A stretch of 46,078 bases of DNA from Patescibacteria group bacterium (GTDB lineage: Bacteria > Patescibacteriota > Patescibacteriia > Patescibacteriales > JAQTRU01). A program made the translations under genes and the position numbers. The notes below the pieces were generated by a model. That model worked only from the letters and a program-made list of their open reading frames with translations, searched no databases and was not told the origin of the DNA. Of the stretch, positions 38,201 to 45,371 are shown in pieces. Position 1 is the first letter of the stretch. Each line of letters starts with the position of its first letter. The stretch is taken from assembly GCA_028716725.1 (NCBI GenBank), contig JAQUPG010000013.1, forward strand, positions 1 to 46,078, in the 5' to 3' direction.

Positions 38201-38476
38201 TTATCCCAGTCCGGGCAATCCGCCCATTTCCTGCATTTTTTGCGCCATTAACCTCTGGGTTTTTTTTATGGCTTCATTAAGGCAGTCGGTTATCATGCCC
38301 TCCAAAGATTCTTTGCCCAGGCCCTCATTTATAGACAAGGAAATAATTTCCATATTTCCGTTCATGATAACTTTTACCCCGCCTTTTTCAACGGTAACAG
38401 ATTCGGCCGCTAAAACGTTTTGTATTGTTTTAGCTTGCGAGCGGAGATCTTTCATGTATTTTAGTTTGGCAAACAT
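38201..38476 (-). CDS. ybaB: Nucleoid-associated protein of the YbaB/EbfC family
   Basis: 91 residues, slightly short. LRSQAKTIQNVLAAESVTVE and GGVKVIMNGNMEIISLSINE are the central beta-strand region, and LEGMITDCLNEAIKKTQRLM the C-terminal helix. The protein forms a dimer that binds DNA. It lies between dnaB and recR on one strand with gaps of 9 and 42 nt, so the three may share a transcript. No SD is seen. Confidence 0.9.
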   Translation of the reverse strand: MFAKLKYMKDLRSQAKTIQNVLAAESVTVEKGGVKVIMNGNMEIISLSINEGLGKESLEGMITDCLNEAIKKTQRLMAQKMQEMGGLPGLG

Positions 38477-38518
38477 AGTGATTAGTTTAAAAGTAAAAAG
38501 TTATAAACTTTCAACTGA

Positions 38519-39931
38519 TTAAAACTCCGGCGGTTCTTCTAAGCCGGTTTTTTCTACACTGGAAAAACTGGCGGTTTCTTCGTCGAAATACAGTTCAATT
38601 TTCCCGGTCGGGCCGTTTCTGTGCTTGGCGATAAAAACCTGGGCCAGATTTTTTTCGGATTCCGGCAACTCTTCGCGGTTATAATGCCGGTCGGCCGCTT
38701 TGCGGTAAATAAACATAACCACGTCCGCGTCCTGCTCAATCGAGCCGGATTCGCGCAGGTGGGCCAATTTCGGAATAGCCGGGCCGCCGGTTTGTTCAAC
38801 GGCGCGGGAAAGCTGGGACAGGGCCAGAACCGGAATATTTAATTCGCGGGCAATAGCCTTCAAGCCGCGGCTGATTTCCGCCACTTCCTGCACGCGGTTG
38901 TCGCCGTATCTGCCCCGGCCTTCCATAAGTTGCAAATAGTCAATCACTAAGAGCCCTAATCCTTTTTCCATCTGCAATCTTCTGGCCTTAGTCCTTATTT
39001 CCATAATGGAAGAAATAGGGGAGTCGTCAATATAAATTGGAGCTTCAGAAAGCTGACCCATGGCTTCGCCGATGCGGGTGAAATCATTATCCTCCTCGCG
39101 GTCAGACAATTTGCCGGTGCGCATTTTCCATAGGTTAACGCGGGACTGGGAGCAAAGCAGCCGGTCCACCAGTTGCTCTTTGCTCATTTCCAAAGAAAAG
39201 AGGCCAACTCCTTCTTTGCTTTTAATTGCGGCCTGGCGGGCGATATCCAAAGCCAAAGAAGTCTTGCCGACGCTCGGCCGGGCGGCCAAAATTACCAGGT
39301 CGCTTTTTTGCAAGCCGGCTAAAATATTATCCAAGTCAGGGAAACCGGTGGCGAGGCCGCGCAATTTTCCGCCGTGCTTATGCAGCTCGTCAATCCTTTC
39401 GAAAGCTTCGGTTAAAAGATTATCAATCGGCAGAAAGGTATTTTTTAAATATTTTTGGGAAACGGAAAAAATTTTTTGTTCGGTCTGGTCTAAAACCTTG
39501 TCTATTTCTTCTTCTTCCTGATAGCTTAAATCCATAATTTCCGAAGCGGCCGTTTGCAAGCGGCGCAGAGTAGCTTTGCGCTGGACAATATTGGCATATT
39601 GGACGACATTTGAGGAGGTGGCGACGAAAGAGGAAAGATTAGCCAGGTAAGTCCGGCCGCCGATATCAGCCAGCTGCTTTTTTTCTTCTAAGCGGTTCGC
39701 CAGGGTAAGAATATCAATCGGTTCATGATGATTGTAGAGTTCTTTGATAGTAGCAAAAATAATCCGGTGGCCGTCTTTATAAAAGTCGTTTTCCGTAATA
39801 ATGTCCGCCACTTTGATAATCGCGTCTTTATCGATCAAAAGGCAGGAAAGAAGCGATTGCTCGGCCTCAATGTTCTGCGGTGGCATTTTTTCGATTCCGC
39901 CGGTTGGCGGATTTTTTTCTTGGTTACTCAT
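38519..39931 (-). CDS. dnaB: Replicative DNA helicase DnaB
   Basis: 470 residues. The N-terminal primase-interacting domain (PPQNIEAEQSLLSCLLIDKD, about 18-37) and the RecA-like helicase domain are complete: RGLATGFPDLDNILAGL, Walker A RPSVGKTS (218-225, usually RPSMGKT), GLFSLEMSKEQLVDRLL, Walker B LLVIDYLQLM and LALSQLSRAVE. No intein is present. It unwinds DNA at the replication fork as a hexamer. Two tRNA genes lie just upstream on the same strand, separated by a terminator. Confidence 0.96.
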   Translation of the reverse strand: MSNQEKNPPTGGIEKMPPQNIEAEQSLLSCLLIDKDAIIKVADIITENDFYKDGHRIIFATIKELYNHHEPIDILTLANRLEEKKQLADIGGRTYLANLSSFVATSSNVVQYANIVQRKATLRRLQTAASEIMDLSYQEEEEIDKVLDQTEQKIFSVSQKYLKNTFLPIDNLLTEAFERIDELHKHGGKLRGLATGFPDLDNILAGLQKSDLVILAARPSVGKTSLALDIARQAAIKSKEGVGLFSLEMSKEQLVDRLLCSQSRVNLWKMRTGKLSDREEDNDFTRIGEAMGQLSEAPIYIDDSPISSIMEIRTKARRLQMEKGLGLLVIDYLQLMEGRGRYGDNRVQEVAEISRGLKAIARELNIPVLALSQLSRAVEQTGGPAIPKLAHLRESGSIEQDADVVMFIYRKAADRHYNREELPESEKNLAQVFIAKHRNGPTGKIELYFDEETASFSSVEKTGLEEPPEF

Positions 39932-40028
39932 GTGTTTAATCTTATCTTATCGCCCCCTTTTCCGCAAGGGCTTTTTGTCCACTATTTTTCCACTTTATTT
40001 AAATAATAAAATAACATAAAAATAAAAT

Positions 40029-40053
40029 AAAAAAGGCCGATTTAGCCTTTATT
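40029..40053 (-). terminator. Terminator after tRNA-Thr
   Basis: AAAGGC / GCCTTT hairpin with A- and T-runs, immediately 3' of tRNA-Thr on the minus strand. Confidence 0.7.
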
Positions 40054-40056
40054 TTG

Positions 40057-40129
40057 AGCCACCCGTCGGACTCGGACCGACGACCCACAGTTTACAAAAC
40101 TGTTGCTCTACCAGCTGAGCTAGGGTGGC
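40057..40129 (-). tRNA. tRNA-Thr (anticodon TGT)
   Basis: 73 nt. The acceptor stem is GCCACCC/GGGTGGC with discriminator T, and the D-arm is GCTC/GAGC. The anticodon stem is ACAGT/ACTGT with loop TTTGTAA (TGT). The T-stem is GTCGG/CCGAC. The T-loop reads TCCGAGT, so position 55, almost always U (pseudouridine), is C here. CCA is not encoded. Confidence 0.93.
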
Positions 40130-40143
40130 TTGATTATAATTTG

Positions 40144-40216
40144 TACGCCGTACTGGATTCGAACCAGTGACCATCAGCTTAAAAGGCTGTTGCTCTACCA
40201 GCTGAGCTAACGGCGC
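40144..40216 (-). tRNA. tRNA-Lys (anticodon TTT)
   Basis: 73 nt. Acceptor GCGCCGT/ACGGCGT with a G-U first pair, anticodon stem ACAGC/GCTGA-like with loop CTTTTAA (TTT), and a normal T-loop TTCGAAT. It lies 14 nt upstream of tRNA-Thr on the same strand, so they are probably co-transcribed. Its 5' end is duplicated 114 nt further upstream. Confidence 0.94.
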
Positions 40217-40337
40217 CCTACTTCGCTCCGATTGGTATCGGAGCTTCGCAGGGCAAGCATTCTATAATTAAAGCTGCTTGTCCTTTCGAAGCTCAAATGC
40301 AATTTGAGCGAAGAAGGAAGCTAACGGCGCCCTACTT
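40205..40337. repeat. 19-bp direct repeat of the tRNA-Lys 5' end flanking a palindromic insert
   Basis: The 19 nt AGCTAACGGCGCCCTACTT at 40205-40223 recur exactly at 40319-40337. The 95 nt between contain GCTCCGAT/ATCGGAGC, GGGCAAGC.../GCTTGTCC and CTCAAAT/ATTTGAG hairpins. The layout is that of an insertion with duplicated target, next to the tRNA promoter side. Confidence 0.85.
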
Positions 40338-40441
40338 TTAAAGCCCTGATAGATTGGCAAATAAAAAACTGCTTCATGCAGGCTTTAGCTTATTAAAATA
40401 ATAACAAGAAAAGATATTTTTGACAAGAGGTTATTTAGATT

Positions 40442-40469
40442 TTGTGTTTGCTGGTTTATTTGCTATAAT
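40442..40469 (+). promoter_or_regulatory. Possible promoter of the zinc-ribbon gene
   Basis: TATAAT (40464-40469) with TTGTGT (40442-40447) 16 nt upstream. The -10 is perfect and the -35 weak. Confidence 0.45.
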
Positions 40470-40530
40470 GTGAATAACATAAAAGAATATAATATTCTTC
40501 TCTTTTAAAAAATTTTGGAAGGAGGGGAAA

Positions 40531-40815
40531 ATGACTACGGGCGGTAAGAAATATTGCCTAGAATGTGGGGGGTATTTACCGGAAAAAGATATTATGCCTT
40601 CCGGACTTTGCACTAGATGCTCTTTTGATCTTCTTAATGCTTTTCGCAAAATTCCCGAGACAGTTACCAAAAATATCCACAATATCCAAAATAGAGAGGG
40701 TAATCCCGTCTGTTTCAATAAGGGCTTAAAAATAAGGTGTATTCAAAAAAATTGCGAATGGCAGGAAATTTGCGATGTTGAAGTAAGAACCGAAGCAGAG
40801 AAAAAGGTTGTGTAA
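40531..40815 (+). CDS. Small zinc-ribbon-like protein
   Basis: 94 residues. CLECGGYL and GLCTRC give two CxxC pairs (about 9-30), and a second Cys group follows near the end (VCFN, RCIQKNCEWQEICDVE). This suggests one or two structural zinc sites. No enzyme motif or membrane segment is seen. AAGGAGGGG lies 4 nt upstream of ATG. It is the only plus-strand gene between tRNA genes on the other strand. Function unknown. Confidence 0.65.
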   Translation: MTTGGKKYCLECGGYLPEKDIMPSGLCTRCSFDLLNAFRKIPETVTKNIHNIQNREGNPVCFNKGLKIRCIQKNCEWQEICDVEVRTEAEKKVV

Positions 40816-40843
40816 AAAGGGAGGAAACAATTGAAAGGTTTAT

Positions 40844-40876
40844 AAAAACACCGTTTCGTTGGGAAACGGTGTTTTT
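40844..40876 (+). terminator. Terminator of the zinc-ribbon gene
   Basis: AAAACACCGTTTC / GAAACGGTGTTTT with a 5-nt loop. Confidence 0.88.
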
Positions 40877-40882
40877 ATTCGC

Positions 40883-40936
40883 TTGTACCGCCACGGGTCC
40901 GCCTTCGCCAAGGCTTCGGCGAGGCAGGGAATCGAA
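40883..40936 (-). pseudogene. Duplicated 3' end of tRNA-Glu, split by a palindrome
   Basis: TTGTACCGCCACGGG (40883-40897) repeats 41021-41035, the 3' end of tRNA-Glu. GGGAATCGAA (40927-40936) continues its T-arm. The 29 nt between (GCCTTCGCC...GGCGAGGC) form a palindrome. The rest of a tRNA is not recognisable, so it is a remnant. Confidence 0.6.
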
Positions 40937-40988
40937 AGGGCTAAAAGCCCCATTAAACTTCGGGGTTCTCAACCCCCATGGACAGCAC

Positions 40989-41018
40989 AAACAAAAAACC
41001 GGCGCGAGGCCGATTTTT
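40989..41018 (-). terminator. Terminator after tRNA-Glu
   Basis: On the minus strand TCGGC / GCCGG hairpin followed by TTTTTTGTTT, 5 nt past the tRNA 3' end. Confidence 0.75.
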
Positions 41019-41023
41019 GTTTG

Positions 41024-41095
41024 TACCGCCACGGGGAATCGAACCCCGATTACCAGGATGAGAACCTGGCGTCCTAACCGTTAGACGATGGCGGC
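41024..41095 (-). tRNA. tRNA-Glu (anticodon CTC)
   Basis: 72 nt. Acceptor GCCGCCA/TGGCGGT, D-arm GTCT/GGAC, anticodon stem CCAGG/CCTGG with loop TTCTCAT (CTC), T-arm CGGGG/CCCCG with loop TTCGATT. The start resembles glutamate tRNAs (ATCGTCTAACGGTTAGGAC). It lies downstream of fmt on the same strand, with a palindromic repeat between, so it could be made from the fmt transcript. Confidence 0.94.
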
Positions 41096-41101
41096 ATATT
41101 T

Positions 41102-41200
41102 TACCTCACCCCCGGCCCCTCTCCCTGCCTGCCGGTAGGCAAGCTAATTAGGAGAGGGGAGGCGAATCCCGCCCACTGGCGGGATGAGCGGGGTGAGGTA
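41102..41200. repeat. Compound palindromic repeat TACCTCACCCC...GGGGTGAGGTA, copy 2 with nested insert
   Basis: Same element as 37517-37594 in inverse orientation. A further 20-nt palindrome (41125-41144, CTGCCTGCCGGTAGGCAAGC) is inserted between CCCCTCTCC and TAATTAGGAGAGGGG. Confidence 0.9.
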
Positions 41201-41203
41201 TTT

Positions 41204-42166
41204 TCAATTTAACGTTTGTCCGACAATCTCTTTATACCCTCGTAAAAAATCTTGGGCCGTCATTTCATTTTTCCCTTCCAACTGCAGGGTCTTTATAACT
41301 AAAGCGTCTTGTCCGCACTGGACAGCTAATTGGTTGTTATGTAGAAAAGTTTGTCCTAGTTTATATTTATTTATCGGCAAGATTTTAGATTCCGTCTTTT
41401 TTATCTTTACCTGCCTGCGCAGGCAGGATTTTTTATCCTGCCAGTTTGTCCAGGTTCCTGGCCAAGGATTTAGGGCTCTTGCCATTCTTTCAATTTCTTC
41501 GGCTTTTTTCTGCCAATCTATTTTTCCGTCTTCTTTTTTCAAAGTCGGGGCATAACTGGCTTCGGAATTATTTTGCGGTTTCGGCTCTATTTTTCCTTCT
41601 ACACAATCCTTGATAACTCCAGGCAAAATTTTTGCTCCTAAGGACGATAGTTTATCATGCAGGGTTTCGGCCGTTTCTTCCGGGCTTATTTTTATTTCAG
41701 TTTGCTTTAAAATCGGGCCGGTGTCAAGGCCTTTTTCTATTTTCATTATAGTGATTCCGGTTTTCTTGTCATTGGCTAAAATCGGAGCCTGGACACAGGC
41801 GGCGCCGCGCCAGCGGGGGAGAAGCGAACCGTGGATATTAATCCAGCCAAAACGGGGAATATCTAAAATTTCCTGCGGGATTATTTGGCCGTAAGCTATT
41901 AAGACGGCTAGATCTGGATTTATTTCTCTGATTTTTTCTTTAATGTCAGCTATTTTATTCGGCTGCCAAACAGGAATATTGTTTTTTTGCGCTTCGGTTT
42001 TTATGGCCGGCGAAGTAAGAATCTGCTTCCGGCCGACCGGCTTATCCGGCTGGGTAATAGCGGAGAGTATCTTGAAATCTTTATCAGCTAGCAAGGCGCG
42101 AAAACCTGGGACAGCGAAATCAGGGGTGCCGGCAAAAATAATTTTTATGGGGAAACGATTAGACAT
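41204..42166 (-). CDS. fmt: Methionyl-tRNA formyltransferase
   Basis: 320 residues, normal length. IIFAGTPDFAVPGFRALL opens the formyl-transfer domain, with VLIAYGQIIPQEIL, the catalytic region NIHGSLLPRWRGAA, and GITIMKIEKGLDTGPILKQT. The C-terminal tRNA-binding domain contains IERMARALNPWPGTW. It formylates Met-tRNAi using 10-formyl-THF. An 18-nt palindrome lies inside the C-terminal domain (around residue 250, SCLRRQ). The partner def is encoded 730 nt upstream on the same strand. Confidence 0.95.
   Translation of the reverse strand: MSNRFPIKIIFAGTPDFAVPGFRALLADKDFKILSAITQPDKPVGRKQILTSPAIKTEAQKNNIPVWQPNKIADIKEKIREINPDLAVLIAYGQIIPQEILDIPRFGWINIHGSLLPRWRGAACVQAPILANDKKTGITIMKIEKGLDTGPILKQTEIKISPEETAETLHDKLSSLGAKILPGVIKDCVEGKIEPKPQNNSEASYAPTLKKEDGKIDWQKKAEEIERMARALNPWPGTWTNWQDKKSCLRRQVKIKKTESKILPINKYKLGQTFLHNNQLAVQCGQDALVIKTLQLEGKNEMTAQDFLRGYKEIVGQTLN
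41410..41427. repeat. Perfect palindrome within fmt
   Basis: CCTGCCTGCGCAGGCAGG, an 18-nt self-complementary unit similar to the insert at 41125-41144. It codes for part of the C-terminal domain. Confidence 0.85.
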
Positions 42167-42281
42167 GTTTGTTAATTATTGTTATATTGTTATTAAGAAT
42201 TTACTAATATTAAAATTTACAAATTTCCAAAACAATTTTTCAATTTGAAAATTTATAAATTAGTAAATTTGAATATTTTTT

Positions 42282-42908
42282 ATGTCTGAATTCATAAATT
42301 TCTTTTTGTCCTTAAGCCATAATCTTGGCTACGATGGCATTGTTTTATTAATGGCTATTGAAAGTTCGTTTATTCCTTTCCCTTCGGAAATTGTTATTCC
42401 GCCAGCGGCTTATCTAGCTTCTCGTGGCGAGATGAATATTTATCTTATAATTTTAGCTGGCGTTATCGGCAGTTTGATCGGAGCGGTAATAAATTATTGG
42501 TTGGCTTATTTTTTGGGTCGAGCTTTAATTTATAAGATTGCCGATCATAGGACCAGCCGGTTTTTTCTTATTAATTCCGCAAAAATAAAAAAATCCGAAG
42601 ATTTTTTCCTGCGCTATGGCAATATTTCCACTCTGGTCGGCCGTTTAATCCCGGTAGTGAGGCAGCTAATATCCCTCCCCGCCGGGTTTGCCAGAATGAA
42701 TTTCAAAAGTTTTCTCTTTTATACGGCTTTCGGCTCCGGAGTTTGGGCAATAGTTTTAGCCATTTTGGGGTATGCTTTTGGAGCAAACCAGGAATTACTG
42801 GCTAAATATTATAAAGAAATTTCCTGGTTTTTTGTTATTTTGGCTATTTTAGTTGCGGCCGTAATCGTTATCAGAAAAGGAAATAACGGGAACTCTAAAT
42901 CGCTTTAA
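42282..42908 (+). CDS. DedA/VTT-domain membrane protein
   Basis: 208 residues with about five hydrophobic segments. The DedA signature is present: ESSFIPFPSEIVIPPAAYLA (acidic residue and FP motif), NYWLAYFLGRAL, and GRLIPVVRQLISLPAGFARM with the conserved arginines. DedA proteins act in envelope lipid handling, such as undecaprenyl-phosphate or phospholipid flipping, coupled to proton motive force. Its 3' end overlaps the convergent def gene by 14 nt. No SD. Confidence 0.88.
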   Translation: MSEFINFFLSLSHNLGYDGIVLLMAIESSFIPFPSEIVIPPAAYLASRGEMNIYLIILAGVIGSLIGAVINYWLAYFLGRALIYKIADHRTSRFFLINSAKIKKSEDFFLRYGNISTLVGRLIPVVRQLISLPAGFARMNFKSFLFYTAFGSGVWAIVLAILGYAFGANQELLAKYYKEISWFFVILAILVAAVIVIRKGNNGNSKSL

Positions 42909-43371
42909 TTTTTTTTACCTCTTTAGCTTTATCGATAAACAGGATTCCGTCCAAATGGTCAGTTTCATGTTGGATAACAAAAGACAGCAGGCCCTGGGCC
43001 TGTATTTTTATTTTTTGCCCGTTTTTGTCAAAATAAACGCAGTTTATTTTTTTATTTCTTCTGACTTTGCCGTAAACGCCGGGAACAGAAAGGCAGCCCT
43101 CTTCGTTCCATTCTTTGGCCCAGGATTTATTCGTAATCTTGGGATTTATCATAATTTTTGGCCCGTCTTTCGTATTGATAGTAATCAGGCGGATACTTTT
43201 CCCAACCTGGGGCGCGGCCAAGCCGACCCCGTCTTTTTCCTTCATAGTTTTTATCATGTCCGCGCAGAGATCTTTTAGTTCATTCGGCTTTATTTTTTCA
43301 AAATCAATTTCTTTTGATTTTTCCCGCAAAAGGGGACTGGGATTTTTTATGATAGGTAATATTTTAGCCAT
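42895..43371 (-). CDS. def: Peptide deformylase
   Basis: 158 residues. All three motifs are intact: GVGLAAPQVG (48-57), EGCLSVP (91-97, Cys ligand) and HETDH (135-139, metal ligands and catalytic Glu). It removes the N-formyl group from new proteins, following Fmt. It begins with AKILPIIKNPSPLLREKSKE. Normally def and fmt adjoin; here dedA is placed between them on the other strand. Confidence 0.96.
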   Translation of the reverse strand: MAKILPIIKNPSPLLREKSKEIDFEKIKPNELKDLCADMIKTMKEKDGVGLAAPQVGKSIRLITINTKDGPKIMINPKITNKSWAKEWNEEGCLSVPGVYGKVRRNKKINCVYFDKNGQKIKIQAQGLLSFVIQHETDHLDGILFIDKAKEVKKIKAI

Positions 43372-43481
43372 AGTTGACTTATATAAAAATTTATGCTTTA
43401 ATTTTATATTAGCTCATTTCAACGAAGATGGCAATATTTCATTTTAATAAAATTTTCCGCGAAAGCGCGAGGGGGTGGATC

Positions 43482-44084
43482 ATGCCAGAAATAACCATAA
43501 CTGAATTTGAAGTGAGAAGGAAACAAGCCAGAGTAATGGTAAAATTGGGCATTGCTTCGGATACTAAAGAAGCTTTAGCCAGGCTTAAAGAAAGTGAAAA
43601 CAAAAGAAATAAAGCCGGGCTTGTGATTTTTTATACGGATACGATGGTTAAAATGTGTCTGGGCGACAAAATTATAGGTGAAAGGATGTGCTGGCCTGAA
43701 GTCAGGACGGCTTTTATCGAATCCGGATTTATTTCCAGACTGATGGGGAGGCCAGATAAATCAGAGTTTGTGGTTGGTAAAATAATTGAGCTCGTTTCGA
43801 AGGATGGGGAATGGTCGCAAATTTTCGTTGTGGTTGAAGGGTTCAGGATTTTTAGCAGGAACGGAATTTATTTTTCTACTAATTCCGCGGAAAGATTAAG
43901 AGGGGAAGGAAAAATACCCTTTAACGAAAGATATCCCGAAAAGAATCTTTACCGCTGGGAAATAGATACACCCAACAGCGGAATTGTACCAGGAATTTTT
44001 TCCGCCTGGAATCGGCATCCCGTCGCTTCTGAGTTTCCGTTGGTGTTGTATATTCCGAAAAATAAAGTTATAATTTTTTCTTGA
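43482..44084 (+). CDS. Protein of unknown function, 200 residues
   Basis: No family recognised. It is soluble-looking. The N-terminal part is helical (EFEVRRKQARVMVKLGIASD, KEALARLKESENKRNKAGLV) and resembles a DNA-binding or adaptor region only loosely; the rest is mixed alpha/beta with many aromatic residues (EKNLYRWEIDTPNSGIVPGI, FSAWNRHPVASEFP). ATG 43482 follows GAGGGGG at about 7 nt, so the upstream 18 codons of the frame are left out. A terminator follows. It is SD-led, like other accessory genes in the window. Confidence 0.6.
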   Translation: MPEITITEFEVRRKQARVMVKLGIASDTKEALARLKESENKRNKAGLVIFYTDTMVKMCLGDKIIGERMCWPEVRTAFIESGFISRLMGRPDKSEFVVGKIIELVSKDGEWSQIFVVVEGFRIFSRNGIYFSTNSAERLRGEGKIPFNERYPEKNLYRWEIDTPNSGIVPGIFSAWNRHPVASEFPLVLYIPKNKVIIFS

Positions 44085-44096
44085 ACTGGATAAAAT

Positions 44097-44132
44097 AACG
44101 GCTTCAGCGATTTTTCACTGGAGTCGTTTTTC
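44097..44132 (+). terminator. Terminator of the 200-residue protein gene
   Basis: ACGGCTTCAG / CTGGAGTCGT hairpin (two mismatches) followed by TTTTTC. Confidence 0.7.
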
Positions 44133-44150
44133 ATTGGCAGATAAAATTGG

Positions 44151-44156
44151 TATAAT
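44151..44156 (+). promoter_or_regulatory. -10 box of a probable leaderless transcript
   Basis: TATAAT ends 6 nt before ATG 44163, so the expected transcription start coincides with the start codon. No good -35 is seen at 16-18 nt. Confidence 0.4.
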
Positions 44157-44162
44157 AAAACT

Positions 44163-44429
44163 ATGCCAGAAGACAAAGGTTTTGAACAACTAAAGGATAT
44201 TTTTAAGGCCAAAAAGCCGACAAAAAAGCCACCGGCGTACGAGTGGCAAGATTTGGCTTTAAGGATAATAAAGGAACTGGGCATTCCGAATTTTAAAAGA
44301 AATGCGGTTTTTAAAGTCTGCAAAGAAAATCCAAAATCTTATATTGAGAGGTGTTTGAACGAGACCAAAGAACTTTGCCGGACCGGAGCCAAATGGAAAT
44401 ACTTTTTTAAGTTGATTAGTCAAAAATAA
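44163..44429 (+). CDS. Small basic protein of unknown function
   Basis: 88 residues, Lys-rich. It has a Pro/Lys linker (FKAKKPTKKPPAYEW) and a helical C-terminal part (LALRIIKELGIPNFKRNAVF, then a KVCKENPKSYIERCLNETKE stretch). No known motif. It resembles small conserved proteins seen in reduced genomes, and may bind nucleic acid, which is a guess. The mRNA may be leaderless. Its 3' end overlaps the convergent next gene by 14 nt. Confidence 0.6.
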   Translation: MPEDKGFEQLKDIFKAKKPTKKPPAYEWQDLALRIIKELGIPNFKRNAVFKVCKENPKSYIERCLNETKELCRTGAKWKYFFKLISQK

Positions 44430-45228
44430 ATTCGGCGGTTAAGTAGCCGACTCCGAAAGGGCCTTCGTAAGATAAAATTTTCGGCTCATATTTCACCCCG
44501 TCTAAAATTCCCAAAAGAATAGCGATGGATTTAAGCCCGCATTCGCCCGCGTCGGAAATCAATTTTTCATCCATTTTGAGGATTTCCGATGTTTTTTTAT
44601 TTTTAAGGTATTCAATTAGTTTTTTGTCGAATTTTGCGCCCTGGCGGGAGTAGCCGGCCGGAGCATCTTTAGTCAGGCGGTGCGACAAGTCCCCGGAAGC
44701 AATCACCCCGATTCTGTTTTTGCTGGCGGTTAATTCTTTTTTCAAAAGCTGCCCGAACTGGAAATGGGCTCCTAAGTCAAGGCCGCAGTAATAAAGGGGA
44801 ATAATTTTCGTCTCTTTCCTCTGAAAATTAGCGCTTTTAAAATTTTGGGCCAGGAGGTAAAGAGGGACGCCGCTGCCATGGTCAAGACTGGCTTCGCTGA
44901 TTAATTGCAGGGGAGCTTTAGTTTCTAGACTTTCTCTTATTTTATAGGCCAGGCCGACATCACCGGGCAATTTCATCTTCGTAACCAAATCGCCGAAATT
45001 TTCAAAACCTATAGTAAATTCCGGGCTTAAATTCATGGTAAAAGAACTGGGCGATATAAGGCCATGGGGGGAAATAATAATTATCGTCTCCGCTTCGCGG
45101 GCGTAAAGGCTTTCTTCCAGTTCCTTAAAAGCCCGGCTGGTATTTTTTAATTCGTTTAAGTTTTCTTTGCCAATCGCCGGAATAAGAATCGGCGGATGGG
45201 GAGTGATGGCAGAAAAAACGAGGGACAT
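44416..45228 (-). CDS. LigB/AmmeMemoRadiSam-B-like protein
   Basis: 270 residues of the class III extradiol dioxygenase fold. VFSAITPHPPILIP supplies the first His (H11), IIISPHG a second (H55), and EASLDHGSGVPLYLLAQNF plus GVIASGDLSHRL the rest of the metal site region. AGECGLKSIAILLGIL follows near the end. In many genomes this protein is the 'system protein B' partner of a radical SAM and AMMECR1 protein; those are not in view. It is therefore not safe to call it a catechol dioxygenase. A long palindromic repeat lies upstream. Confidence 0.8.
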   Translation of the reverse strand: MSLVFSAITPHPPILIPAIGKENLNELKNTSRAFKELEESLYAREAETIIIISPHGLISPSSFTMNLSPEFTIGFENFGDLVTKMKLPGDVGLAYKIRESLETKAPLQLISEASLDHGSGVPLYLLAQNFKSANFQRKETKIIPLYYCGLDLGAHFQFGQLLKKELTASKNRIGVIASGDLSHRLTKDAPAGYSRQGAKFDKKLIEYLKNKKTSEILKMDEKLISDAGECGLKSIAILLGILDGVKYEPKILSYEGPFGVGYLTAEFIFD

Positions 45229-45258
45229 AATATTAATTTCTAATTTATAATTTATCTA

Positions 45259-45367
45259 ATAATCAATAATCAAATTCCAAACAATAACTAATAACTGAAC
45301 TTCAATAACCAAACCATTTGTTTATTGGTTATTGGATATTGAAATTTGTTTGATTATTGATTATTGT
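45259..45367. repeat. Long imperfect palindrome, copy B
   Basis: AATAATCAATAATCAAA at the left is the exact complement of TTTGATTATTGATTATT at the right, with CAATAACCAAA/TTTATTGGTTATTG inside. It matches the copy at 7893-8022 in layout and wording. Confidence 0.85.
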
Positions 45368-45371
45368 AATA

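Noticed and set aside
39060-39521. Plus-strand frames opposite dnaB
   Set aside because: Shadows of a conserved gene; Arg/Ser-rich composition typical of antisense frames.
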